Source: Stereum hirsutum FP-91666 SS1
Taxonomy: Eukaryota; Basidiomycota; Agaricomycetes; Russulales; Stereaceae
Assembly: GCF_000264905.1 (NCBI RefSeq)
Contig: NW_006763132.1
Coordinates: 749,755 to 813,754 of the forward strand
Length of the DNA: 64,000 nt
Direction of reading: 5' to 3'
This document shows, in pieces, positions 33,890 to 43,734 of the stretch. Made by a program: the position numbers and the translations under genes. Each line of letters begins with the position of its first letter. The first letter of the stretch is position 1. Under the pieces are notes generated by a model. It was not told where the DNA came from. It made no database searches and saw only the letters and a program-made list of their open reading frames with translations.

Positions 33890-35839
33890 AGACCATATAT
33901 GGAAATTCTTGATAACGCGAAAGCCGTGATCTCATCTAAGCGAAGCGATAACCGTAGGTGGCGCAAGCTGGCGTTCACAGATCTCGTCTCTTCTAGGGCT
34001 CCGACAATAAGTCGGGAGTTAATAACAGCTGTAAAAAAGTGCTGTTAATAACTGTTTATAACTTGTTATTAACAACCCTCCCGATACGGTGCTATGCAGC
34101 TCTGTAAAAAAGTGTAAGAAATCCTGACATCTGGACGAGTATATACGCCTCCAGGGAAGACTCTCTCGAGTTCCTGACCAACTCCTGACGTCGTATTCCA
34201 TCCTTTAAGACCCCTAACCCGACTTAGACGTGACTTTCCCCTAAACTATCTCCACGACGTTGACTGCCAGCCACAGCTTCTGAGTCTACGGTGGGTGTTC
34301 TCGCCAACGCAACGCCAACGGCCTCACGTACCATGACCGTATGCGCTGTAGAACATGTTCTAGGAGTTCAAATAGTAACCAGAGACACTCAAAAGAACCG
34401 CTAGTGCTTTGCAAGCCCTTCAGGTCAGTCGAAACTGACGGCTCCTAGGGGAAAATATAATATTTAAATCGATTTAAATATTTTGTTTTTAACTGTTTTT
34501 AACACCTGTAAAAAAGTCCCTCGAGGGCCGCCGAGTTACTAACACAGGGCACCATGGGCCCAGGACTTTTTGTCGGAGCCCTAGTCTCTTCGTACCGTCC
34601 CGTTTCCATTCTTGTCCTTACTTTACCATGAGCAGACGTGCCCTCGTATCTGTTATAATCGTGGGCTGCAAAATTTCACATTGCTTTGGCTCGAATGATC
34701 ACACTTATGGTTCTACAATGAATATCAGATATGATGTCGGCCTTAGTATTTGCTCCGAGTCCAGCACTTCTCGTAAGTTCATGCACTCGATAGCGCTTTC
34801 AGAACCATCATATACATACCCTGCGCTGAATTTCTCTTACTCTTTTAAAAATATATATAGTGGGCTGTCTGCAAGCGAGGCTTGCGAGAGTCCTTTCCGC
34901 CACAGTGGCCCTGGCCCCTGATTGCTGTTGCATCTTTCGTCTAACTCAGTCTGTGCCGGCCTTTCGCTGATCTTTGTGAGATGCAGGTTAATTCTCTCCG
35001 ATATCAATTTTCCGGGCTCTTCGCGGACAAGAATGCTGGCAAGTTTCATTGATCAAGGGTGGGGGGGGGGGGGNNNNNNNNNNNNNNNNNNNNNNNNNNN
35101 NNNNNNNNNNNNNNNNNNNNNNNNNNNNNNNNNNNNNNNNNNNNNNNNNNNNNNNNNNNNNNNNNNNNNNNNNNNNNNNNNNNNNNNNNNNNNNNNNNNN
35201 NNNNNNNNNNNNNNNNNNNNNNNNNNNNNNNNNNNNNNNNNNNNNNNNNNNNNNNNNNNNNNNNNNNNNNNNNNNNNNNNNNNNNNNNNNNNNNNNNNNN
35301 NNNNNNNNNNNNNNNNNNNNNNNNNNNNNNNNNNNNNNNNNNNNNNNNNNNNNNNNNNNNNNNNNNNNNNNNNNNNNNNNNNNNNNNNNNNNNNNNNNNN
35401 NNNNNNNNNNNNNNNNNNNNNNNNNNNNNNNNNNNNNNNNNNNNNNNNNNNNNNNNNNNNNNNNNNNNNNNNNNNNNNNNNNNNNNNNNNNNNNNNNNNN
35501 NNNNNNNNNNNNNNNNNNNNNNNNNNNNNNNNNNNNNNNNNNNNNNNNNNNNNNNNNNNNNNNNNNNNNNNNNNNNNGGGGGGGGACGTCCCAGTTTGAA
35601 AGCTATGTACTTCTCTTAGACTCTTATGATCACAATTTTGTGTCGAAAATACAGCATGGATGCAGGATAAAATGGCAGAGAAAATTTGTTACGCACGAGC
35701 AGGAAGAATTCAGCAGCAGAGATGAAAACCTACGCAACTTGTCTGTGCCACCCTTGCGTGTGGCACCGAGCTGAGACGCGACCCAGAAATTTCCTTATAT
35801 GGTCTTTCGGGGTCGCCCCGCCAAAGTCCCAGAAATTGG
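33856..35839. repeat. Inverted copies of a 55-bp sequence flanking the assembly gap
   Basis: 33856-33909 and the reverse complement of 35784-35839 match closely (CCAATTT, TTTGGCGGGG(T/C)GACCCC, AAAGACCATATA). They face each other across about 2 kb that includes a 590-bp hAT element and the N gap. They could be the termini of a larger element or two insertions of a small one. No target duplication was found. Confidence 0.6.
33994..34583. mobile_element. 590-bp hAT-type MITE with 8-bp TSD
   Basis: The 8-bp direct repeat GTCTCTTC flanks the element exactly (33986-33993 and 34584-34591). Termini are inverted: TAGGGCTCCGACAA(T/A)AAGTC, one mismatch in 20. A TAGGG terminus with 8-bp duplication is diagnostic of the hAT superfamily. 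The interior is A/T-rich with subterminal CTGTAAAAAAGT motifs (34029, 34103, 34505) and an internal palindrome GTTAATAACA...TGTTATTAAC (34018-34073). No coding capacity, so it needs a transposase in trans. Confidence 0.88.
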
Positions 35840-35893
35840 AACAGACCTTATATAATGATTTCTTATATAAGGTCTGTGCAGGAGACTACTTGT
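34592..35893. other. Intergenic with assembly gap and palindrome
   Basis: No gene supported. Positions 35074-35577 are 504 N, preceded by 13 G and followed by 8 G. A perfect 15-bp inverted repeat, ACAGACCTTATATAA (35841-35855) with its complement (35863-35877) and a 7-base loop, lies just left of a hAT insertion site. Confidence 0.6.
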
Positions 35894-35901
35894 GCCCGTT
35901 C

Positions 35902-37239
35902 CAGTGTTGTGCCGGTCCGGGACTGTCGCTGTAAGTCGCGTGGACAGCCGGATCCGGTCTGCGAAGCGACCTCAGCGACCGAGACCTTGGGCATCCTGGG
36001 GTCTTATCCCATATTTGGTCATTTGCTGATGTAAGACGAGTCGACACAGCGCCTCCAAGCAACCTCCAAGACGTGTTCTGTGCTCGCCCGCTGTTTTTTC
36101 CATATTACCGAGGCCTGGGTGATCACAACTCGAAATGTGTCACATGCATAGTGTGTTCTGTGTACTCTCTGCATGGTGAATACCTTATGATATCCTGTGC
36201 TGTCGATGGCAAATTCGTTGTAAACGTCACCACATCTCAGGCTTGTGTCTGTGAGCAGTCTGTACATATTTCATTCTGTGCTTCTTGACAATGACTTCCG
36301 GCTCGCTACTTCCCATGCTGATGACTGAGAGCAAAGGATGACTGCATGGTCGTTTTTTTGCCGCTAGTCCAACAAGGATACATGTGAAGCCCGAAAGTGA
36401 GGAGTTATACAGTACACTATGAGATTGTCCAAGGTCCAACTGCTCAGGAAAATGGACGCGATGCCCTCAGACATTTTTGTCAGAGATCGGTGGAATTCAG
36501 AGAATATATTTGAAATTGGTTGAACTTGTTTCTCAGGCATCGGTGTGAAACTCGGCCACACAAGTTGTCTTGGATTGCACCGAGTTCGTGAGGTTCTCTC
36601 CACTCCAAGTCTGTACAATGAGCACGAGCAGAATCAGCTGTGCTCAGCTGATGTTCAACATGGTTCAATTTGGTTTCCTATGGTCGGACGGAGTTACTGA
36701 CTCCGACTCAAGCCTCATCCAATTTTTCATTAGGTGTAAACAGTTGATCATGGCCACACCGGTGCCACCTGCCCTCTTTCACCAACATCCATCCCTCATT
36801 ACCCTCATTATTGAGCACCACACATCCCTTCAGATACAATCCAGACATAAGCCATTTAAGCAGACACACAAGATTGTGTCACATAAGGGCATATTCTACA
36901 GCAAAGCATAAGTATGCATATGTAGATTACATGCAGTGCACTGATTTACATACAACACGGCCTTGTGCACTTGAATCAAAAAGAGAACCTGCTCATTGCA
37001 CAGATGGGGGCACATATTATCATTCAAACTCATCCTATACAACATCGGAGCGGGCACCAATGTCGAGTGATCAGTACGACGTCTGCAACAGCTCAATTTT
37101 GCCACCGCCACACTCCATATTAGATTAGATTAGATGATCTTCAAGGTCCTGCCTTTCCAAGGTCGCTCGGCTGTCGCGCGACAGTTCCGAGTCTTCGGAC
37201 CGAGACCCCAAAGACTATCGCGCGACCGGCACAACACTG
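35902..37239. mobile_element. 1338-bp non-autonomous hAT element with 8-bp TSD
   Basis: The 8-bp direct repeat GCCCGTTC flanks it (35894-35901 and 37240-37247). The termini are perfect inverted repeats of 16 bases, CAGTGTTGTGCCGGTC, then diverge but stay G/C-rich with related words (CGACAGCCG, GTCTCGGTC). CAGTG termini plus 8-bp duplication indicate hAT. The interior has no transposase frame; open frames are short and random-looking. It is a deletion derivative or MITE. Confidence 0.9.
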
Positions 37240-37247
37240 GCCCGTTC

Positions 37248-38280
37248 ATCCTTCCCTCTTCTCTACTTCACTCTTCCTCCTTCCTTCGCTCGTTCGCTAG
37301 ATCTCCCCTAACCTTGTCATGCCCCCCTTTTTTTTCTCACTCTTTTCTTCACTCCCTCATTGTCGCCCCACGATACCTGTAGCCAGGAAGGCCGTCCTAA
37401 CAGCGCTATCAGTGATAACGCTCCAGGGTGCGGCCGCGACGGTTGAGCAGTAAATGAAACGGAAGTTAGAATGAGGGAAAGCTGTATCGTGGAGGCTGGG
37501 TGGCCTGCCGGAGGCTCGGGCCATTGTAAGTGCTTTTAGCCTTCTCTATCGTTCTCTCTTTTGTGATCGTACCACTGCTCTCCCTCGACACTCCCCGTCG
37601 AGCTCCCTCATCACATTCACACCCTCTCTTTCTCGCCCACTCCCACCCACTCCCGCTTTTCTCCTCGTTTCTTCATCGCTCGGCGCTCGTTTTCTCACTC
37701 ACGACCTTATGCGCACACCCGCGCTCGCAATCACTCCGTGAAGTGGATCGCGTTGGGTGCGGCCTCCATCCTCTTCTCTTCTCTCTTCTTCCCTCGTTCA
37801 CTCAACCTCCCCCAACTTCGTCGTGTCTTCTTCCCTCTCCCTTCGTCAATGGCATACTCACCCTCGCCTTTCCTTCCTCACCCCCTCATCGTCGCTCAAC
37901 AACATCCTTAGCCAGACCAGCGACATTCCGGGCCCGTCGCTCTCCCTTACTGCATCCACGTCCTCTCTTCCTTGCTCACTCCCATTTTCATCCCAGCTCC
38001 TTAACCCCTCGGCACTCGCCCTCTCCCATGCGACCTCTCACATACACGCACACCTGCGCTTGCACATGGGTGCGAGGGACATCGGTCGTTGTATTCGCGG
38101 GTTGTGAAGTAGAAGAGGTGCGTCACCCTCCTTTATACATACCGCATCAATTATTTATGATCCTCCGGCATGCCATACAACTGCGTCACGACCACGCTGC
38201 GAATCAGCATTCGTCGGGTATCGTCATTGAGGAGGGTTTTGGTCGAGGGATGGGCCTGGTAATTATTGGCAGCCCTTCAA
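37248..38280. other. Pyrimidine-rich low-complexity stretch
   Basis: About 37250-38060 is strongly C/T biased on the + strand (CTCTTC, CCCTC, TCCTTC runs), so a 260-codon open frame starting at 37530 is a composition artefact rather than a believable protein. It resembles in style, though not in detail, the stretch at 300-1250. No gene recognised. Confidence 0.5.
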
Positions 38281-38349
38281 TGGCTGAGCTGGTAACAGGA
38301 AGACGGTCTTAGAGGTGATTGTTTGTGTGTATGAACGTTGTTCGATACC
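38281..38349 (+). other. Pol III-type A and B boxes (possible SINE or tRNA remnant)
   Basis: TGGCTGAGCTGG at 38281-38292 fits an A box and GTTCGATACC at 38340-38349 fits a B box. Starts are 59 bases apart, as in tRNAs with a long variable arm. The flanks do not form an acceptor stem, so it is not a functional tRNA gene. A tRNA-derived SINE or chance are both possible. Confidence 0.3.
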
Positions 38350-38399
38350 CGTAGTGTAGTATCATGTAAATAAGTAAAATATGTGTATTTTATGCATTT

Positions 38400-39184
38400 A
38401 TGGTGGAATTGGAATGACTGGAGATGTCAGTCTCCAGACGTTCCAGACGGTATTTATGATCCCAGACGAGGTCCTGGTCGCGCGTCGGTCTTTCTGGGTT
38501 CATGCGCTTGTCTGGAGCTCTCGAAACTCTTGGGAAACTCTGGAGACTGCCTGGACGGCCTGGTCCAGACGCGTGCGACCTTGCTGATGTAAGTTGTCTA
38601 AGGTCTGATGAAGTCTTATCTGGCTTGCTGGAGTTTGCTCAGTTCTGCCCATACAATGAAGTCCGACAAAGTTGGCTGAGGTCCGTCGAGGCTTGACAAG
38701 GTTTGACATGGTCTAATGAAGTTGTCTCACATCGTAGCTCATAAGACCTCACCAGACTCAGTCAGACTCGGACATCATAGTCCCTCATAATTTGAACAGA
38801 ATATCTGTTTTCCGTCCAAGAAAAACCATCATACCGCAGGCTGAGCATCTGGCAGCGTAAATTTGTGAATAAACAAATATTTGAGCAAGGGACCACACAT
38901 CAACAAGAAAGGAGAAGGGGGCTGGCATCAGCGAAGGGAGGAAGAACATGTGTAGTGTGATAGGAAATAATAAGTGCCCATGAGAGCTATGTCGTGGTCA
39001 CGGACATCAAGCCGGGTGATTGTAAGGGTCGCAAGAGTACTGCAGGTCATGAAGGTCAGTGAGCATCAAGAGTGTGAAAGAGGAAGATAAGAGACTGAGA
39101 GAAGAAGGGATTGAGGAGTGTAGTGAGCTTGACGAGATAGGGGGAAGGACTAAGATGGGTTTTTCCTCACAGGAGTGATGTGGG
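38400..39184. other. Intergenic downstream of caspase gene C
   Basis: No gene. From 38420 to 38760 short degenerate words (CTGGAG, CCAGACG, GTCTGATGAAGT, CAGACTCAGTCAGAC) recur without a clear period. The rest is presumably the 3' flank of gene C. Confidence 0.4.
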
Positions 39185-41727
39185 TCAGGTGGTCTGGGTG
39201 AAACGAACAGAGATGGTGTTCCATACTGGAGCAACCATATCGTTCGATTTGATCTGGTCTCCAAAACGAGCCTCCTGACTAAATGGAGACGACTGTTTGA
39301 TTCTTGAATAATCTACCCATCTCGTCGAATAAAACAGCTTCAGGTATGCGACATCGATTGTCTGACCATCTCTAAGAGCGTATCTGCGAGGACGCCCGGT
39401 TCCTGATCCATAGCCGACAGTGAGCTCGCCTCCAGCGGGGATGCATTGTTGTGCATTGCTACCTTTCGCTAAGCTCGGTTCGTAATAAGACACTGAGACG
39501 TAAGCATGCATCAAGGAGAGAACGTGAGCTTCGCGGACGTAGAAGTGATCAATATTAAAGTAGCGTACTGATGCTCAGATCGCTCATGTCAAAGTAAAAC
39601 AAAGCGGCGTAAAGGGGAACGTCGGTCCCGTTGATGATCTTGAAACCGAGAACCTTCTTTACTGACACGGATACGTTCAATGCACCATTATCGATGAGAT
39701 TAGTCTTCGGGTCCTTCTCTCGGGTGAATCTCTTGAGGCTGGGCCCATTGCGAACCTCATCAAGCTCGAAACATTCGAGACGAACATCTGCAATGGGCTC
39801 ATCGGGATTGGCTTTGGTCGGTTCGCGAGAGAGGTGGAAGTAAAAGTTTGCCGCGCTCGATATGACACTAAATACTCTGTCGGCGAAGCGGATGTTGGCA
39901 GAGTCTTCGTCGTCAAATACGTCGTCGAACGTGTCGTCATCATATTTGGAGGTTTCAGAGGTTTTGCGGCAGCGGACTCGGTATTGTAGCCGTGCAGAAG
40001 TTTTTCTGGGGTGGATGTCGGATGTGTATCGCTGAATCTTGTAGTACAGGGTTTTCAGATTCTGGTCCCTCCAGATGCCGTTCTTGACCTCGAAGGCAAC
40101 CGTATCGTCTCCATCCATCACCAACCTCATGTCAGGAAGGACCCTGAGCCTCCCATTCGAATGCGCATCGTTGACTAGAGCGCTGACTCTGGTCAGGAGA
40201 GGCTTCCCTGGAGGAATAACTAGCTTCAAGCTCTCCGCCGAACCTTGTCCGTGAATTTGCCGAGCATAGGCCACTCCAGACGGAGGGAGGTGGAAATCCG
40301 AATAGCCGTCTGTGGGCTTCAAGTCAGCGGAGTCGTGGGTGGTTTTTATGACGGTGAGGGTGGCAAGAAGTTGTGTTTCGATACTTTTGCTGCCGTAGAC
40401 ATTGAAGCGGGCCGCGGTATTGATTCCGGAAGCCTCGCCAGCATTCAGGTGGAATATCCCGTCGTGCTCTGACTTCGTGACCTCGAAATATACAAGAGAA
40501 TCGAATGTCTTGAAACTGAACAAGAGCCTGGCTTTGTCACCGCCTATGCATTGAGGATTCTGGCTGTGTACACAAGACAGGCATATAAGTATATGTTACG
40601 GCGTCCTTAGTCCCGTTACAATTCTTGACAGTCGACTTACCGATCAAGTATAGATAGACGATCAATAAGGCTCTCGTATGTTAACCCATCCAGCTCACCA
40701 GCATTCCCAGCAGCGCGGAGCGCCTCGAAGAGAGCTTTGGAGAAACGTCCACGTCCATTCTCTTCTAAGCTGACCTCTGTGTCTTTGCATGCGGCCAGGA
40801 CGATGCTAGACCAAAATCCCGATGTCCTCGGGTCGAACTTTTGATGGTGCGCACGAGCAACCTGTTCGTCCAATTCTGGACTGGAAGTGGTTGTAGACGG
40901 CGTAGCCTGATGTTGCAGGATGGTGGGCAGGATGGTGGGCAGGATGATATAGTCATTGTCGAGATCCACACTGCGTTTCATGATGTACGTATCGTCATCT
41001 TCGTGCCGAGCTCCCCCGCCAGCGTAACAACAGTCTAGGATAACCGTCTGTCCAAAAAGGACATCATCAGCTCCATAGACTAAGAGTGCTTGTTACTCAC
41101 AATATTATTGCCTTTAGCCCGAGATATATCATTGAGCACGTTGGCCAAGGTAAGGCTGGGGATACCTTGTTTTCGCATGTCAATATTTGCCTCCGGAAGA
41201 AAACCATAGGGACAAAGCAACTGCACTCGTCCGTGCTCGCGCCCCCCGGTGTTCCATCCCTCAGGAAGCTTTGCCAGAGCCCCATGCCCAGCAAAGAAGA
41301 TAATGATAGGGTCGTTCTTCTTAATGGCGTCGTTTGTCGCAAGAGATTCCAGTTCCTTCAAGATGTTCTTCCGAGTTGCCTGTTGATCTCTAAGGTTACG
41401 GATACGTTTGATTGGAACCCGCGTCTCAAAGAATTTTGAAGCATCGTCAGCATCGGCGACGGCACCACGCAGGCTGCTCATGTATTTGTATTGGTTGATT
41501 CCAATTATAAGAGCGAAAATATTCGAGGGAGGACTAGCCCGAATGCAGCTGAGTGAGCCTGGCTGTAATGGAGGTGGTCGTTAATACCCACAGGTCGTGA
41601 TCGTTTCCGTCGTGACTGTGACACTATATTAGCTTGATGTCAAGGGGAACAGCGACTTTACTGACGTAGATTGAGGGTCAGTTTTTGACTTCTTTGAGAA
41701 GGAGGGACAAGACCATGAAAATGTCAT
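39185..41727 (-). CDS. Caspase-domain (peptidase C14, metacaspase-like) protein C
   Basis: Five exons (41727-41662, 41562-41101, 41047-40641, 40563-39569, 39492-39185) give 745 residues in frame. The caspase-like part has FALIIGINQYK, LRGAVADADDA, the His of FFAGHGALA (about His115) and the Cys of LDCCYAGGG (about Cys183), followed by the same unnamed C-terminal region and tail as A and B (GGELTVGYGSGTGRPRRYAL). Intron positions match gene A. The caspase domain and the segment after the catalytic Cys differ clearly from A (an extra Pro/Thr-rich insert near residues 205-230). In contrast about 660 bases of exon 4 are almost identical to A, including 228 bases with no difference. The start at 41727 matches the ATG used for A. 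It appears intact. Confidence 0.88.
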
Positions 41728-43734
41728 GTCGATCAACGAAGTGATTGTGCGTATGCGATGAAGAAGAGCGTGATTGTCAACTGTTGGGGGTGTGGACGAG
41801 AGATTCGACCGGATATGAGGCCTGCTTTAAAACATCTGGTGAACTGTGAGGCACTGATGGACAGTGTCGTATTCCCGCGATATCCTCCATTGTAAATGGA
41901 AGCTGTTATGGTTTGCGCATGTATAGATCATCTTGATAATGAAAATAGTGTTTAGACCATCGAGGGCGACGGCGCTAGGTCTACTGCGACGCTTGTCGGG
42001 CAAAACCCGAATGGACCTAGGTTCTTAGTGATCGGCTGATCGATGTCGAGCCGTTCTGCTATAGGAAGGAACTAGCCTGTGTCATGTCAGGGAATGCGAT
42101 TGCGGAAAGAAGGAATGCGGAGTCCACACAGTCCCAAGTAAAGTAAAGATGGGGTAAAAGAACGCTGAACCATGCAGTTAGTATACCTGTATGGCACCCG
42201 CTATTGCACTGGAATCAGAACAGTTGAGACAGTGCATTGCAGGCAAAGAATCAGGATGGCTGTTCATGTCCAGAAGAGCGCAGAGAAGCGTTATCTATAT
42301 GCATACAGTCGTGCTCCTAGACCACCGGCCGAGGCATGGAGGAAATACGGAGCACGCCATTTTTGGGGTCTAACAAAAACTGGATGATGATATGCACTAG
42401 CCTTCGAAAGAGCGCGCTCTAAAAAGTGAAATCATTCCGTGAACGAAGAGTCCAGCGCAGCGAAGATGCTTTCGATTGCCTCAATGTTCACCTATCATGT
42501 TTTTTCGGGTGTTCACCCGATCGCTCATTGAAATCGCTCAACAACGTATAGTGAGACGCCTGTTAAATATGGACGCTGCCCAGCTCCTAACCTTCGGTGT
42601 AGCTAAAACGCCGTGTTAACTAACTTTTTTTAGCAACCAGTATCCATCTCTAGTTTCTCATCGCTTCCAAAAAAACAAATTCACCTGTCAACGTGCAGCG
42701 CAGCGCCATCGCCATGGATCACGGGGGCGATTAAGTAGATCAGGAGGCAGTGAATTCGTTGAATCATCACCTGCGAATTAAAATAAGTAGTGCCACGTCG
42801 TGGAGAACATGTAGAACCTAATCTGCGAAATTTGTTTCCATCTTATCAACCCGCACCCGCGGTAGCGTAATGGCCATGTGAGAAAATCCGAGGATCCTGT
42901 GAGGCAGATATATACTCGCTACGAAGCGCCCACATATCATGAGTCGTGATCATAGAGGCACTGGTATTGCACCGCCGGTTGTCTCATTCATCGCAAGAGA
43001 TCCGCACGGTGCAGAGGTGGATGTCAGCGCGCTTTCTGGTATACAGCTTCGTGCATCAAGTCTATAAAAAATATCTGAGACGGAGTAAAAGTGCATTCAG
43101 CCCTGTTATTCGAGAATCAAAATTGGATTCCTATAACTTGGGCTGCTATGAAGAGCACCAGGTCGACGATACTTAGGCAGTTTGCGCACCTGCGACACAA
43201 GATGAAAAGAAAGGCGAACCACACATACGCACCTTCTTTGGTATCTCACCGTTCACGGCAGCATAAGACTTCCACTGCCACCAGAACCTACGACACAGAA
43301 GATCCAGGCGGTCATCCGACATACCATATAGGTAGGGCTCTCACCCACTCCCATCTCTCGCGGCGTCCCGTGGTTGCTGTCTCACCATCTGGGATGCTCG
43401 AAATGATTTTGGGAGTGTAAATGCTAAGATTGGTCGAAGTACGAGTATAGAGAGAGTTGAGAGTAGGACCTTCGTGAAAGGCCTCAGCAGAACAGAGTAA
43501 GGCAGCGCTATTCCCTCCTGAAGCCGTTTCCTTCCTTTTTGGCAATCCGGGAAGTTGGAACGCGCCACGAACGCGGCTCGGCGGAGTGGCCACACGTGAT
43601 CAACTCCGCCTTGCGCCGCGTCGACTTAGACGCAAATTCGTACAAGTAACGTCTAGTAGAAGATACCATGGGACGCTTCCGCTTCACCTCTGAGTCTACT
43701 GCCAGAATCCCTCTGTTAGTGTCACCTCAGAGCA
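41728..43734. other. Intergenic, no gene recognised
   Basis: About 2 kb between caspase gene C and the broken copy of the low-complexity gene. It should contain the promoter of C. No open frame shows a recognisable family. A small palindrome CGGGTGTTCACCCG lies near 42507. Confidence 0.45.

Noticed and set aside
36019..37128. Possible transposase in the 1338-bp hAT element
   Set aside because: Frames are short, on different strands, and show no hAT dimerisation or RNase H-like motif.
37530..38312. 260-codon open frame on the + strand
   Set aside because: It lies in a C/T-biased stretch, the product is almost only Ser, Pro, Leu, His and Arg, and no family or splice structure supports it.
38281..38360. 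Functional tRNA-Leu gene
   Set aside because: A and B boxes are present but the acceptor stem and anticodon arm do not pair.
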